A DNA stretch of 48,225 nucleotides, from assembly GCA_947455515.1 (NCBI GenBank), contig CANGOF010000009.1, positions 1-48,225 on the forward strand, written 5' to 3'. Source of the DNA: Flavobacteriia bacterium (lineage in GTDB: Bacteria > Bacteroidota > Bacteroidia > Flavobacteriales_D > Crocinitomicaceae). Positions 34,157-45,000 of the stretch are shown in pieces (position 1 is the stretch's first letter; each line of letters begins with the position of its first letter). The translations under genes and the position numbers were made by a program. The notes below the pieces were generated by a model. The model was not told the origin of the DNA and ran no database searches. It saw only the letters and a list, made by a program, of their open reading frames with translations.

Positions 34157-35491
34157 ATGAAAAAATTACTGAAAGGCGCAACCATCGTAAACGAAGGAAA
34201 ATCGTTTGTGGGAGATATTTTGATTACGAATAGTCGTATAGAAAAAATAGAAAGTACAATTACTCCAACATCAGAAATGGAGGTGATTAACTTAGATGGT
34301 AAATTAATCCTACCTGGATGTATTGATGATCAAGTTCACTTTAGAGAACCTGGGTTGACACACAAAGGAACGATTCTTTCCGAATCTCGCGCCGCTGTTG
34401 CTGGTGGAATAACTTCTTTCATGGAAATGCCAAACACGGTACCAAATGCCTTAACACAAACACTATTAGAGGATAAATATACGATTGCGCAACATAATTC
34501 ACCTGCCAATTACTCGTTCTTCATGGGGGCTTCCAACGACAACTTAGAGGAAGTATTAAAAACTAACGAAAAAAATGTGTGTGGAGTAAAAATCTTTATG
34601 GGTTCCTCTACTGGAAATATGTTAGTTGATAACGAAACTACACTAAACAATTTGTTCTCCCAAGTTCCTATGCTGATTGCTACACATTGTGAAGACGAAG
34701 CTACGGTAAAAAGAAACACGGAAATCTACAAAGAGAAATACGGAGAGAATATTCCTATCACTGCTCACTCGCTCATTCGTTCGGAAGAAGCTTGTTATTT
34801 ATCCTCTTCCATGGCGATCGAATTAGCGAAGAAACACAATACCCGTTTGCATATCCTTCATATATCTACAGGAAAAGAAGTTGGTCTATTCGATAACAAA
34901 ACACCTTTGGTTCAAAAAAGAATTACCGCAGAAGCTTGCGTTCATCACCTATGGTTTTCCGATAATGATTACGAAGCTAAAGGAAATTTCATCAAATGGA
35001 ATCCTGCAGTAAAAACAGAACAAGATAGAGATGCAATCTGGAAAGGTGTTTTAGATAATCACATAGATATCATCGCAACGGATCACGCACCACACACCTT
35101 AGAAGAAAAATCAAAATCGTATTTACAAGCTCCTTCAGGTGGACCATTAGTACAACACGCATTACTTGCCATTTTAGAAAAAGTAAAACAAGGTGTTTTA
35201 ACGATTGAAAAAGCAGTTGAAAAAATGGCTCACGCACCTGCAGAATGCTTTCAATTAGCCGAACGTGGTTTCATTCGTGAAGGATATTATGCAGACTTAG
35301 TGGTTGTTGACCCTAATGAATCCTTGGAAGTTAACAAATCCAATATCCTATATGCTTGCGGTTGGTCTCCTTTTGAAGGAACTACATTTGCTAATAAAAT
35401 TGTAGGAACCTACGTAAATGGGAATTTAGTTTGGGATGGTGAAACTATTTGCTCAGATGAAAAAGGAATGCGCTTACTGTTTAATCGCTAA
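34157..35491 (+). CDS. pyrC: Dihydroorotase
   Basis: This is a dihydroorotase of the amidohydrolase superfamily, 444 residues, acting in pyrimidine synthesis (carbamoyl-aspartate to dihydroorotate). The metal site motif appears as DDQVHFREPG: the usual first His of HxH is Q59 and the second is H61. The bridging Lys candidate is K145 in VKIFMGSSTG. Later ligands are in ATHCEDE, HILHIS and ATDHAPH. I recall the Q variant as common in Bacteroidota, so the enzyme is probably active with an altered metal centre. The DUF4296 lipoprotein gene starts four bases after its stop. Confidence 0.93.
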   Translation: MKKLLKGATIVNEGKSFVGDILITNSRIEKIESTITPTSEMEVINLDGKLILPGCIDDQVHFREPGLTHKGTILSESRAAVAGGITSFMEMPNTVPNALTQTLLEDKYTIAQHNSPANYSFFMGASNDNLEEVLKTNEKNVCGVKIFMGSSTGNMLVDNETTLNNLFSQVPMLIATHCEDEATVKRNTEIYKEKYGENIPITAHSLIRSEEACYLSSSMAIELAKKHNTRLHILHISTGKEVGLFDNKTPLVQKRITAEACVHHLWFSDNDYEAKGNFIKWNPAVKTEQDRDAIWKGVLDNHIDIIATDHAPHTLEEKSKSYLQAPSGGPLVQHALLAILEKVKQGVLTIEKAVEKMAHAPAECFQLAERGFIREGYYADLVVVDPNESLEVNKSNILYACGWSPFEGTTFANKIVGTYVNGNLVWDGETICSDEKGMRLLFNR

Positions 35492-35495
35492 CTCA

Positions 35496-35858
35496 ATGTT
35501 ACTTTCCTTATATAGAAGCAGTTTATTTATCCTTTTGGCTTGCTTGGCTTTTAATTGTTCAAACAATGAGTTTGGCGATGTGAAAAAACCGAAAAATTTA
35601 ATGAATGAAGAAAAATTCACAAAGGTTTTATCTGAAATGATGCTATTAGAAGCCACAGTTCAAAATGAATCTTCGAATAACGAACATACCCATAAAGTAA
35701 TGGAGGTTTCCAGTCCTAAGATTCTAAATAAATACCATGTTTCTAAAAAAACATATTCGGAATCTTTCGAATACTATGCGCACGACAAACTAAAAATGGA
35801 AGAGATTTACACAAAAATTGTAGACCAAAACAACATTGAACTGAGTAAAATAAAATAA
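35496..35858 (+). CDS. DUF4296 lipoprotein
   Basis: This is a small lipoprotein of 120 residues of the DUF4296 family. I chose the ATG at 35496 because it gives a proper signal sequence with lipobox FNC at residue 21. An upstream in-frame codon would overlap pyrC by 50 bases. The helical remainder contains KFTKVLSEMMLLEATV and SFEYYAHD, the family's two conserved helices. The role is unknown. It commonly follows pyrC in Bacteroidota, and it is convergent with ruvC (two-base gap). Confidence 0.82.
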   Translation: MLLSLYRSSLFILLACLAFNCSNNEFGDVKKPKNLMNEEKFTKVLSEMMLLEATVQNESSNNEHTHKVMEVSSPKILNKYHVSKKTYSESFEYYAHDKLKMEEIYTKIVDQNNIELSKIK

Positions 35859-35870
35859 TATTATTTACTC
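35843..35870. terminator. AT-rich palindrome at convergent stops
   Basis: GAGTAAA (35843-35849) and TTTACTC (35864-35870) flank an AT core that contains TAATATTA, spanning both the DUF4296 and ruvC stop codons. There is little GC, so it is a weak terminator candidate. Confidence 0.3.
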
Positions 35871-36418
35871 GCTCTCTCAGGATTCTTCTTCACAAAAGAA
35901 CTCCAAGAATTACTACCCAATTTATTATGCTCTCCAACTCCCTTGGAAAAATGATGACATACCGCAACCCCTAAACCATCCGTTGCATCTAAATATTTAG
36001 GCATGTCCTCAAATTTAAGCAAGGTTTGCAACATTGCTGCAAGTTGTTCTTTCGATGCATTCCCATTTCCTGTTATCGCTTGTTTAATCCTGCGAGGTGC
36101 GTACTCTTCAAATGGAATGTTATTTTTCAATGCTGCAGCTATTGCAACTCCTTGAGCACGACCTAATTTCAACATCGACTGCACATTTTTCCCAAAAAAT
36201 GGAGCTTCAATCGCCATCTCATCTGGCTTATACTCTTGAATTAAACCATCCACTCGATCAAAAATTCGCTTTAATTTATCTGGATGGGTCGCTAACTTAG
36301 ATAATTGAATAATTCCAAAGTTTAACATGACTAATTTCTTACCTTGAACATGAATTATTCCATATCCCATGACGGTAGTACCGGGGTCAATTCCAAGAAT
36401 TATTTTATCTTCAACCAT
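35861..36418 (-). CDS. ruvC: Holliday-junction resolvase RuvC
   Basis: This is RuvC endonuclease, 185 residues, which cuts four-way junctions during recombination repair together with RuvAB. The catalytic acidic residues are D11 (ILGIDPG), E71 (MAIEAPFF), D144 and D147 (YLDATDG). The RNase H-like fold is complete, and GNGNASKEQ is the usual DNA-binding loop. It is divergent from the flippase-like gene with a 14-base gap, so the promoters of each overlap the other's coding start. Confidence 0.97.
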   Translation of the reverse strand: MVEDKIILGIDPGTTVMGYGIIHVQGKKLVMLNFGIIQLSKLATHPDKLKRIFDRVDGLIQEYKPDEMAIEAPFFGKNVQSMLKLGRAQGVAIAAALKNNIPFEEYAPRRIKQAITGNGNASKEQLAAMLQTLLKFEDMPKYLDATDGLGVAVCHHFSKGVGEHNKLGSNSWSSFVKKNPERASK

Positions 36419-36432
36419 TATTTTGTAAAAGC

Positions 36433-37341
36433 TTGTATAAAACTATAAAAAATAGCCCGATAGTCCTACTTTTTGTGAAGTTTATCTTCACTGGAATCGT
36501 TCTTTCTATTTTTTACAAACAACTTTCCAAATTATCCCTAATCGAATTTCAAGACATAGAAATTAAAAATCCTATCCCTTTTGGTTTAGCCATCTTACTT
36601 GCATTTATAAATCAATTTTTAGAATATCAAAAATGGAATATTACACTTCGTTTTATAACTGAAACGAAAAACAAAATTCAATCGTTCTTGGCGGGTGTGT
36701 TAACTGGTTTCTTAACTCCAAACTTAATAGGAAATTTCATTGGTCGGATGTATTATTACCCGAGAAAAAAACGACCTCAAATTATTGCATTGACATTCGT
36801 TAGTAATGGTGCACAGTTCATCGCCAGTATCTATTTTGGATTAGTTTCTCTTGCTTGGTTAGGACAAAAACAACTTAATATTCCTTCATTTGACTTTATT
36901 TTTTCCTCTATCGGAATTGGTTTGCTATTGATTGGCTATTTCTTTTTTGAAAAACTTCCCATTTCAATCACTAAGTGGAAAACGAAAATTATTCCTCTAC
37001 TGTCAAATACCAAAGAATTCCGTTTACAGGTCCTTGTTTTAAGCGTAATTCGATATCTAATTTTTAGTTTACAATATTTCTTTCTTTTCCAAGGATTTGG
37101 AGTGCCCTTTTCCTTTGAACTACTTGGTTGGATTTGGCAAATCTACTTTTGGAGTACGTTAGCCCCTTCCCTATGGATGGGAAAATTGGTAATCCGTGAA
37201 TCGATTGCTTTATGGGTATTAACTCCTATCATTGGTCATCCTGAAATCATTTTGTTTACTTCGATTAGTCTTTGGATACTAAATCATGGAATACTAGCGC
37301 TTATAGCCATTCCTTTTTTTAAAAAACAAGTAGAATGTTAA
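36433..37341 (+). CDS. Flippase-like membrane protein (LPG synthase TM/UPF0104 type)
   Basis: This is an integral membrane protein of about 302 residues with roughly eight hydrophobic helices, similar to the membrane half of lysylphosphatidylglycerol synthase (AglD/UPF0104-type). The conserved region [21 protein letters not shown] is present ([13 protein letters not shown] then LIGNFIGR). No ATG is available near the start. TTG at 36433 is the best start codon, though the frame is open upstream into the ruvC start. Such proteins often move lipids or lipid-linked sugars. It overlaps the following GT2 gene by seven bases, which supports a role in lipid-linked sugar handling. Confidence 0.75.
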   Translation: MYKTIKNSPIVLLFVKFIFTGIVLSIFYKQLSKLSLIEFQDIEIKNPIPFGLAILLAFINQFLEYQKWNITLRFITETKNKIQSFLAGVLTGFLTPNLIGNFIGRMYYYPRKKRPQIIALTFVSNGAQFIASIYFGLVSLAWLGQKQLNIPSFDFIFSSIGIGLLLIGYFFFEKLPISITKWKTKIIPLLSNTKEFRLQVLVLSVIRYLIFSLQYFFLFQGFGVPFSFELLGWIWQIYFWSTLAPSLWMGKLVIRESIALWVLTPIIGHPEIILFTSISLWILNHGILALIAIPFFKKQVEC

Positions 37342-38384
37342 TTGCATACTTTGTTTTATATTCCATTCTCCTTGTCTTATTTTATATTGGAAGGAACAAA
37401 AACACCAGTAAAAAAAGCCAAGAAAGTTATTATCACTCCAAAACAATTTCTGTAATTATTCCTTTTAGAAATGAAGAAGATAACCTACCTAAATTGATCG
37501 ATTCTATACATAAATTAGCACTTCAACCTTTAGAATTTATTTGGGTAAACGATCACTCTACGGATCACTCATTACAAGTACTTCAACACCTAAGCAATAA
37601 TCATCAAGTAATAAATTTAACCAAAGAAACACAAGGAAAGAAGGCTGCAATTAGAAAGGGAATTAAATTAGCTTCAGGAACATACATCCTAACTTGGGAC
37701 GCAGACATAAAAGTAGACTCCAACTATTTTAAAAACTTAGAAAAAACCTATATTTCGGAGTTAAGTATATTACCCGTTAGAATGAAAGGTAAATCATTCG
37801 TAGAAATTTTATACGAATTGGATTATTACTTCTTAAATAGTATCAACATAGGTATCGCAGGATTTACGTTGCCTATCGTCGCAAGTGGAGCAAATTTACT
37901 ATTTAACAAAAATGTTTTTAATGAAATTGATTCGATAAATAACCACAAACACATAGCAAGTGGAGATGATCAATTTTTGTTACAAGACTTCAAGAAATCT
38001 GGCAGTTCCATACAAGTAATTAACACACCTGATTTGCTCGTCGAAACAACAACTCCTCATTCATTCGTCGATTTTATGAAACAACGTCTTCGCTGGATTT
38101 CAAAATCTAAAGGAATAAATGATAGAACAACCACATGGATTAGTATTCTTGGAAGTTTGTATGTGTTAGGATTTGTATGTCTCCTCTTTACCTCCTCATG
38201 GATACTTGTCCTTATCTTCAAGATCGGAATTGACATACTGATATTCCTACCATATTTAAAAGTAGTAGGTAGAAAAAAAATAACTTTTGTAGTCCCATTC
38301 TTCACCTTACTCTACCCTATTTATTTTATAGGAATAGGAATAGGCATGCTATTATTTACTCCAGACTGGAAAGAGAGAAAATAA
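37335..38384 (+). CDS. Glycosyltransferase family 2, membrane-associated
   Basis: This is a GT2 (GT-A fold) enzyme of 349 residues with an N-terminal membrane anchor and C-terminal hydrophobic helices, like processive or lipid-acceptor glycosyltransferases. Motifs are SVIIPFRNEEDNLPKL, the metal-binding WDADIKVD, the GANLLFNK acceptor loop, GDDQFLLQDF, and QRLRWISK (the QxxRW motif). Donor and acceptor are unknown. It overlaps the flippase-like gene by seven bases and ends in the bidirectional terminator that follows. Confidence 0.87.
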   Translation: MLIAYFVLYSILLVLFYIGRNKNTSKKSQESYYHSKTISVIIPFRNEEDNLPKLIDSIHKLALQPLEFIWVNDHSTDHSLQVLQHLSNNHQVINLTKETQGKKAAIRKGIKLASGTYILTWDADIKVDSNYFKNLEKTYISELSILPVRMKGKSFVEILYELDYYFLNSINIGIAGFTLPIVASGANLLFNKNVFNEIDSINNHKHIASGDDQFLLQDFKKSGSSIQVINTPDLLVETTTPHSFVDFMKQRLRWISKSKGINDRTTTWISILGSLYVLGFVCLLFTSSWILVLIFKIGIDILIFLPYLKVVGRKKITFVVPFFTLLYPIYFIGIGIGMLLFTPDWKERK

Positions 38385-38408
38385 AAAAAGCCACTTCTCA
38401 GTGGCTTT
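38384..38408. terminator. Bidirectional intrinsic terminator
   Basis: AAAGCCAC (38387-38394), TTCTCA loop, GTGGCTTT (38401-38408) form a perfect 8-bp stem, with an A run at its left side (T run on the other strand). It separates the convergent GT2 and DUF3127 genes. Confidence 0.85.
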
Positions 38409-38427
38409 CAATCATTTCCAGTAAATC

Positions 38428-38820
38428 TTAGAATGGTAAATCATCGTCTGAACTTGCAGTTGTCATTTCTGGTGTAGCAGAAGCAACTGGATTCAAATTC
38501 ATTGCAGAAGGACCATTTGCTGGCATTCCTTGTGAAGCAGTTCCAACTTTATCAATTCTCCAAGCATCCAAGGAATTAAAGTATTTCACTTCCCCTTGAG
38601 GATTTGTCCACTCTCTACCACGTAAGTTAAATGAAACTTCAATCTGATCGTTAACATTTACCCCGTCTAACAATGTACACTTATCTTGTGTCAATTGAAA
38701 TAAAATATCTTGTGGATACATTCCTGATGTGTCAGATACTACAAACTCTCTTTTTGAGAATTTCTCAGATACTTGAACTGTAGGATTAACTACTTTTACT
38801 GTTCCTGCTAATTTATACAT
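38428..38820 (-). CDS. DUF3127 protein with SSB-like acidic tail
   Basis: This is a 130-residue DUF3127 protein, a Bacteroidota family with a predicted OB-like beta domain at residues 1-90 (MYKLAGTVKVVNPTVQVSEK, REFVVSD, LQ/TQDKC, EVSFNLRGREW). A flexible Ala/Pro/Met linker follows, and the last residues are DDDLPF. That tip is the same as the SSB C-terminal tail that recruits repair proteins. A single-stranded DNA-binding or replication-associated role is therefore likely but unproven. It lies 18 bases downstream of the flavin reductase gene on the same strand and ends at a terminator. Confidence 0.85.
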   Translation of the reverse strand: MYKLAGTVKVVNPTVQVSEKFSKREFVVSDTSGMYPQDILFQLTQDKCTLLDGVNVNDQIEVSFNLRGREWTNPQGEVKYFNSLDAWRIDKVGTASQGMPANGPSAMNLNPVASATPEMTTASSDDDLPF

Positions 38821-38838
38821 ACTTATTTGTTTATTCTA

Positions 38839-39732
38839 TTAATTATTAAAAGCTAACAAGGTCATCCAAGCCTCATTCAATTTATCTTGCAACAACAATG
38901 CTTGCGCATGTTTATGCAATTCAACCTCTAATTGAGTAGGATTACTATCTAAAGTTACAAATAAATTATTTAATTCTACTAATTTATATTCGTTAACTTC
39001 CGTTTCATTTGGTAATTTTTCTATCCCTGCTAACAACCCTAAATCATTCTTAGTCAATACTTCTGAAGCAAGTATATCTGCAGGTAATTGATCAAAACCG
39101 ATACCAATAGTAGTTATTGGCTTTACCACTTCAAACATGGAATGTTCATTCGCATGCACATACCAATTCCCACCCATACGGGCAACTAAATTAATTTTAT
39201 GTTGATCGATTAATCCATTTTCATCTAATACCTCTTCTGCAATATGAATTTTAACAACCTCACAGATGATTAAATTCCCTGCTCCTCCTTGATCTCCTAA
39301 TTCGATTACTTCATTCACTTTACATTCAAATTGAACAGGAGACTCAGCTACTCGTCGAGGCTTCACTAAATCAGATTCTAAAGCGGTAAATCCAGCTTTT
39401 ACAAACTCATCCACATTCGGTGCGTAAGGCGAACTACTCAAACTCATTTGTTGAACAATATCATAATTCACAATATTAATTACAACCTCCGGAACAGCCT
39501 TCACATTTTTATACGTATCCTTTGTCTCATTCGTTCTACCACTACGTGCAGGAGAGAAAATTAAAATAGGAGGATTTGCACTAAAAACATTAAAAAAACT
39601 AAACGGAGATAAATTATGATTCCCATCAGCATCTATCGTAGAAGCAAATGCAATCGGTCTTGGCCCAATAGCACCTAATAAAATCTGGTGCAATTTTGGA
39701 ATAGGTAATTCTTTTGGATTTATATCAAGCAT
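38839..39732 (-). CDS. Flavin reductase family protein
   Basis: This is an FMN-binding split-barrel protein of the flavin reductase/flavoredoxin family, 297 residues. The flavin-binding core lies in the first 190 residues, with IGPRPIAFASTIDADG, NLSPFSFFNVFSANPP and FSPARSGRTNETKDT. A C-terminal extension of about 100 residues (from about 200) is helical and not part of the basic fold. It likely reduces or uses FMN for a partner oxidase. The partner is unknown. A TAnnTTTG box lies about 25 bases upstream of its ATG. Confidence 0.88.
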   Translation of the reverse strand: MLDINPKELPIPKLHQILLGAIGPRPIAFASTIDADGNHNLSPFSFFNVFSANPPILIFSPARSGRTNETKDTYKNVKAVPEVVINIVNYDIVQQMSLSSSPYAPNVDEFVKAGFTALESDLVKPRRVAESPVQFECKVNEVIELGDQGGAGNLIICEVVKIHIAEEVLDENGLIDQHKINLVARMGGNWYVHANEHSMFEVVKPITTIGIGFDQLPADILASEVLTKNDLGLLAGIEKLPNETEVNEYKLVELNNLFVTLDSNPTQLEVELHKHAQALLLQDKLNEAWMTLLAFNN

Positions 39733-39752
39733 CTTTAGTACTAATTAAAGTA

Positions 39753-39760
39753 CAAAAGTA
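39753..39760 (-). promoter_or_regulatory. -7 promoter box of the flavin reductase gene
   Basis: On the minus strand the bases read TACTTTTG, matching TAnnTTTG, 20 bases before the ATG at 39732. It probably drives the flavin reductase-DUF3127 pair. Confidence 0.55.
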
Positions 39761-39811
39761 AGGCGATTTATCTTGGAAAAAAATGGAAGTTATCCATATT
39801 TATTAACATCC

Positions 39812-41953
39812 TCACTCTTTCCCTGGAAAGGTAAAAGTGAACTCTGTACGTCGATTAATTTTGTGCAGTTCTTCCGAACATTCAATTCCATCCGCACATT
39901 GATTTAATAGTTTCGTTTCCCCATAATTCGTAACCGTCATACGAGCTCTATCAACACCTTTAGCAATGATATAATTCAAACAACTTGCACTTCGTTTTTC
40001 AGATAATTCCATGTTATATGGCGCTTTACCTCTCGAATCGGTGTGTGAACTAATTTCCATATTCACTTCTGGGTTTTCTCGCAAGAATGCAGCCAAAGTA
40101 TCTAATTCAGACTTCCCTTCATCGCTTAAACCAAAACTATTATATGCATACAAGATATTATCTAATCGCATAGTAATTAACGCTGGTGTTTTACGTATTT
40201 CTATTTTCTCATGAATTTCCTTCAATGTATCCGAAGTTCTAAATTGTTTTACAGCTGGATCATACCCTAATTTAGTTGCTGTAATTTGGTAGGTGATATT
40301 AAAAGGTAAATTCGCATGTATAGTCCCGTAAAAATCTGTATTAAATTCTATGTTTTTTCCGGTTTCAATGTTTTTCAACTCAATCGTTGCTGCAGGAACT
40401 GGATACGAAGATTCATAGTCGTTTACAAGTAATTCAAATGAAACCATTGTTTCTTCTAACGTAAATGTCTTTTCGATTACTTCTGATTTTTTAATACCCA
40501 TTGTATTAAAATCCACAGCTAATGGTTCATGATCTCCACTCCCAATTAAAAACGTATAGTTTTGATCTGGTTTTGATTTGAAGGTGAATTTACCATTCTC
40601 ATCGGTAAATAAGGTGTCAATCACTCGATTTCTACTATTCATCACCAATACACGTACACCTGAAATAACATTGTGATTACCTACGTTTGACAATACATAT
40701 GCGTCTAAGTCGATAGTTACATCATTTAAGGATACGGAGTACAATCTATCTTTCAAATCACCTCGATTACTCGTGAAGTAACCATGTAAATGAGTTTTAT
40801 CTAATGCAATTGAATAATCATTGGCATTTGTATTTATTGGGTAACCAGCATTTTTAATATTTGATATTTCAGTACCACTTAAATTCGCATATAAAATATC
40901 ATACCCTCCAAAACCAGGATGACCATTACTTGTGAAATAGAGTTTACCATCACTTTCATAGGGAAACATTTCGTCACCAATAGTGTTAATTACTGGACCT
41001 GCATTTAGTGGTTCAGACCATCTATTTTGATCACGTGTACAATACCAAATATCCAAACCTCCTATTCCACCTTCTCGGTCTGAAGCAAACCAAAAAACTT
41101 GATGATCATTAGAAATATTAACGTGACTTGAAAAAGCATCTTTTTCATTAAAAGAAAATTTACGCTCTTTTTTTCGTTTTTCATCGTATACAAAAATACC
41201 AACAGCATTAACTGGTAACTTTTTATTCTCTGCTAAATACTTCGAAAAATACCATAGTTTATCTATACTATCATAAAATGAAATTCCATCAAATTTATGT
41301 TCCCCGTTACCTTTTAATTTTTTACGCATTTTTGTACTATCCTTATACAAATACGCAGGCAATAACACGGTATTTTCCAACAACCATGGTGCTTTATTCT
41401 TTTTCTTTACAGTGGAAGTTAAGGCTATTCCTTTTGGATAAAAAGCAGGTGAAAAATCTCCTTTTTCTGAATTAAACGTAGCTAATTCTACTTTATAACG
41501 AATAGAATCTTGTCTTAAACCATCTAAATAACTTCCATTAAAATATACTTCTAATAAATTTAATCGTGCATCATTACTTGCTACAACCACAGGATGTGTA
41601 TACATTTTTTGAGCTTCTTGTGTTGCTCCAATATAAATCATTAACTGAATGTAATTAAACGCATCCTCAAAGTTGAATTGATCTGTTTTGCTTAATTTCT
41701 CATAAAAATGTTTGGCATCTGTATGTTTCTTTAATTTAATCGCAGAAATAGCTCCGTTTCTAAAAACATCTGGATATAATTGAGGATCTAATGTGTCTTC
41801 TTTAATAAGTTTAGAATATAAAGCATTAGAAGCCGAATAATTCTTCGCTTCAAATTCAACTAATGCTTTGGAAATTTTCTTTTCTTGCGCAATCGAAAAA
41901 GAAGAAACCCAAAGGATTACTATTAATGTTAACCAAATTCTATTCAAAACCAT
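39812..41953 (-). CDS. OmpA-family T9SS-associated protein (PorE-like)
   Basis: This is a 713-residue exported protein. The ATG at 41953 gives signal peptide MVLNRIWLTLIVILWVSSFSIAQ (up to SIAQ). The order is: TPR-like helices about residues 25-150, a WD40-like/PD40 beta-propeller about 240-410 (LYFTSNGHPGFGGYDI), one or two carboxypeptidase-regulatory-like beta domains about 425-590, and an OmpA C-terminal peptidoglycan-binding domain about 600-713 (SSHTDSRGK, LSEKRSASC, INRRTEF). This matches PorE of the type IX secretion system, which anchors the machinery to peptidoglycan. It lies 98 bases downstream of the giant T9SS substrate gene, on the same strand. Confidence 0.88.
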   Translation of the reverse strand: MVLNRIWLTLIVILWVSSFSIAQEKKISKALVEFEAKNYSASNALYSKLIKEDTLDPQLYPDVFRNGAISAIKLKKHTDAKHFYEKLSKTDQFNFEDAFNYIQLMIYIGATQEAQKMYTHPVVVASNDARLNLLEVYFNGSYLDGLRQDSIRYKVELATFNSEKGDFSPAFYPKGIALTSTVKKKNKAPWLLENTVLLPAYLYKDSTKMRKKLKGNGEHKFDGISFYDSIDKLWYFSKYLAENKKLPVNAVGIFVYDEKRKKERKFSFNEKDAFSSHVNISNDHQVFWFASDREGGIGGLDIWYCTRDQNRWSEPLNAGPVINTIGDEMFPYESDGKLYFTSNGHPGFGGYDILYANLSGTEISNIKNAGYPINTNANDYSIALDKTHLHGYFTSNRGDLKDRLYSVSLNDVTIDLDAYVLSNVGNHNVISGVRVLVMNSRNRVIDTLFTDENGKFTFKSKPDQNYTFLIGSGDHEPLAVDFNTMGIKKSEVIEKTFTLEETMVSFELLVNDYESSYPVPAATIELKNIETGKNIEFNTDFYGTIHANLPFNITYQITATKLGYDPAVKQFRTSDTLKEIHEKIEIRKTPALITMRLDNILYAYNSFGLSDEGKSELDTLAAFLRENPEVNMEISSHTDSRGKAPYNMELSEKRSASCLNYIIAKGVDRARMTVTNYGETKLLNQCADGIECSEELHKINRRTEFTFTFPGKE

Positions 41954-42051
41954 TGTTTTCAAAAACTAAAATAATATACAATATTAGAGATATTTTTTCA
42001 GTAATTGAGTACTTCTACGCAATTAACTCGTATTAATTTTGATTAAATGAT

Positions 42052-45000
42052 TTATTTAACTAATTCGATATAACCACTTTCAATTGCCTCTCCATTTCCT
42101 TTGTCAATCATATAAAAATAAGTACCCGCAGGTAAATATCCATTCCCTATCGTATTTATATCTTCACTTGCTTTTCCATCCCAATTATCCATATATGGAA
42201 TCTCACTTGTATACACTTTAGATCCCCATCTATTGAAAACGGTAACCTGAACCGTTGGATATTTTTCGTAGTAGCGAATAATCCATGTGTCATTTTTCCC
42301 GTCGCCATCTGGTGTTAAAATGTGAGGTATATCTTTGATTGTACAACCCACATGTTCGGTTATCGAATGTTTACAGTTTTTAGCGTCTGTAACCTCAATG
42401 GTATAATCCCCCTCTTTTAACTTTTCTGTTTTTGCAGTATTACCAACTACTATTCCATTTGGATCTTTGAAAACATAAGTATATGGTGCATAACCATGTA
42501 CTTCTTTATCAACAATTGTTATTACCCCTGTTGCTTTTTCGCAGATCGTATTCTCAGGATGTGCAATAAAAGCCACTGTATATAAATGTACATCCACAGC
42601 ATCTCTGGTAGTTGAGTAGCATTTCTTTCCGGATGTAACATCAATATTGTATGCAGCTGCATAATACTTAGATGAATACAATGGATCGGAAGATTTCAAT
42701 GGATTAATTGAATTAGGATCTGCAAACCATGCAATTGTATTTGGTAAGTAAGGTGCTGTGGGTAGGTTAGCTACCGTTTCTTTCGCATCTGTACATGGTT
42801 CATAAAAATGTTCTTTTAAAGTTACATCGGCAGGTGCCAACAACAATGTTACAGTAACCTTAATTCGATCTTTACTTTCACAAGAATTCGGTTGTGGCTT
42901 ATACGCTACATAATACGTTTGTTTCATGGGTGGATATGAAACTTTATCGCTGGCAACATTTCCAACTCCTCCGTGATTAGTAGCGTACCATAACAAACCT
43001 GTAGTTGAGCCTAATTCTTTAGATAAATCACCAAAGGTCATGTTTTTTGAAGCACACACTGTTGGATTTGTTGTATTAAATGTTGGTAAAGTTCCATCAT
43101 TCAACAATACAATTACGGATTGTCTTGTCAAACTTGTACAACTAGCACTATCTGCTTCGTAATAATACGTTTTGGCAGCCAATGTATCGGTAATTGGTAA
43201 CTGAACTCCCCCTACTAATCCATTATAAATTGCCAATGTAGCGTTCGTCCCAATTTTTGATTGTAAATCTTTAATTGATTTTTTATCCGAAGTACAGAAT
43301 GTTACCGGTGTAACATTCTGTAAAGTTGGGCCATTGTTTAGTTTAGCTGTTACTAAAACGCGATAACTTTCACAACCTTTAACCGTTTCAGATAAATAAT
43401 ACTTTCCATTATTTACTAATACATCTGAAGTATTGTATTTTGTTGCTAAAAGGGTATCCTTATACCAAATAGGGGAAGTAACGTTACCATAATCGAGTTT
43501 AGCAACAGTTGGTTTACTATTTGAACAAAATGTTTGTGGGTTTTGAACCGAAGGTTTTGAAGGTTTTCCATAGAACGGATCAATTTTAACCACATTAGAT
43601 GGTGTTGAACTACAACCATTTACATCTGTAACTACAAACGTATAACTTGTATTCGCTTTTAATCCTGTGACATACAAGGTGGAAGTATTACCTGTATAGG
43701 TTTTAGTGATAGGCGTACTCGTAACCTTCCAATTACTCGTTGGCAACCCTGACAAATTCACAGAACCAGTATCCACGGTACAATTAGGTTGGACGGGGTT
43801 TGTAAATTTAGGTGCTGTAGGTGGGGTTAGTTTCGGATTAATTTTTCGAAGAATAGTATCTGAAAAACAACCATTACTGTTTTGAACTCGAATCGCATAT
43901 GTTGTTCCAGGAGTTAAATTAGTTAACGTATAAATACCTGTTGAACCGCTTATAGGTAATCCTAATGCGGGTGTAGTAGATACTTTCCAATTTCCATTTG
44001 GTAAATTCCCTAAATCAATACTTCCTGTAGCGATTGTACAATTTGGCTGAGTAACTTTTGTGGTCACTAAATTAGCTGGCTGATCAATAAAAGTCACATT
44101 TGTATCTAATGGGTCGGAAAGACATCCATTCATAATAATTGTTGATGCATAATCTCCCGCAGATTTCACCCAAATACTTTGTGTTTTTGCTTTCAAGGTA
44201 TCACTTCCATCTTTTACCCAAATATAACTTGATGGAGGATCTTCGTCGTACACTGCAGTTAATAGTACGGAATCCCCTTTACAAATTGGAGCCGGTTTAC
44301 TTAAAGTAATCGAAGAAGGAGCTAATGGAGTGGTCGGTTCTTCAACTGTTGCTGGATATTTGTAAATACAGGTATGATTATCAAAGAAAACAGTATATGT
44401 ACCTTTAGCTAATTTATTAATTACAAATGGATTGTTAGGTTGAGTAGAAATAGTCACGTTTAAAGAATCATTCACTAATACGGTTCCAAGTTTCCAAGAA
44501 AAATCTCCAACTCCATCTCCTTTCATCGTAATAGACCCATCGGATCCATTACAAGAATTTGTGGAACCTGCAATAATTTTCAAAGGATTTGCTCTTACTA
44601 CAGCATGAATAATATTGGAAGTAACGGTAACTGGACTTGCACACAATTGATTGGATGTCATTGAAACTGATATTATGTCCTTGTCTTTAATTTTACCAGA
44701 AGAATATGTTGCTGAATTGGTTCCAACATTGACATTATTAACTTTCCATTGGTAAACAGGAGTCGTCCCTGGATTTACAGGTGTCGCTTTAAATATAACA
44801 TTATCATCCGGACAAAGTGTAACAGTATCTTTTGTCGCATTCATTGTCATATTGGTAACAAGAATGGAAACACTTGGCGTAATGGACGGATTGACAGTAA
44901 GACTAACCGTTTTTGTATTGCCAACGCACAGTCCTGCTTTTGGAGTAATAATATAATCTGCATTTCCTGTTGTATTTCCTGTCAATGACAACACCTGTGC

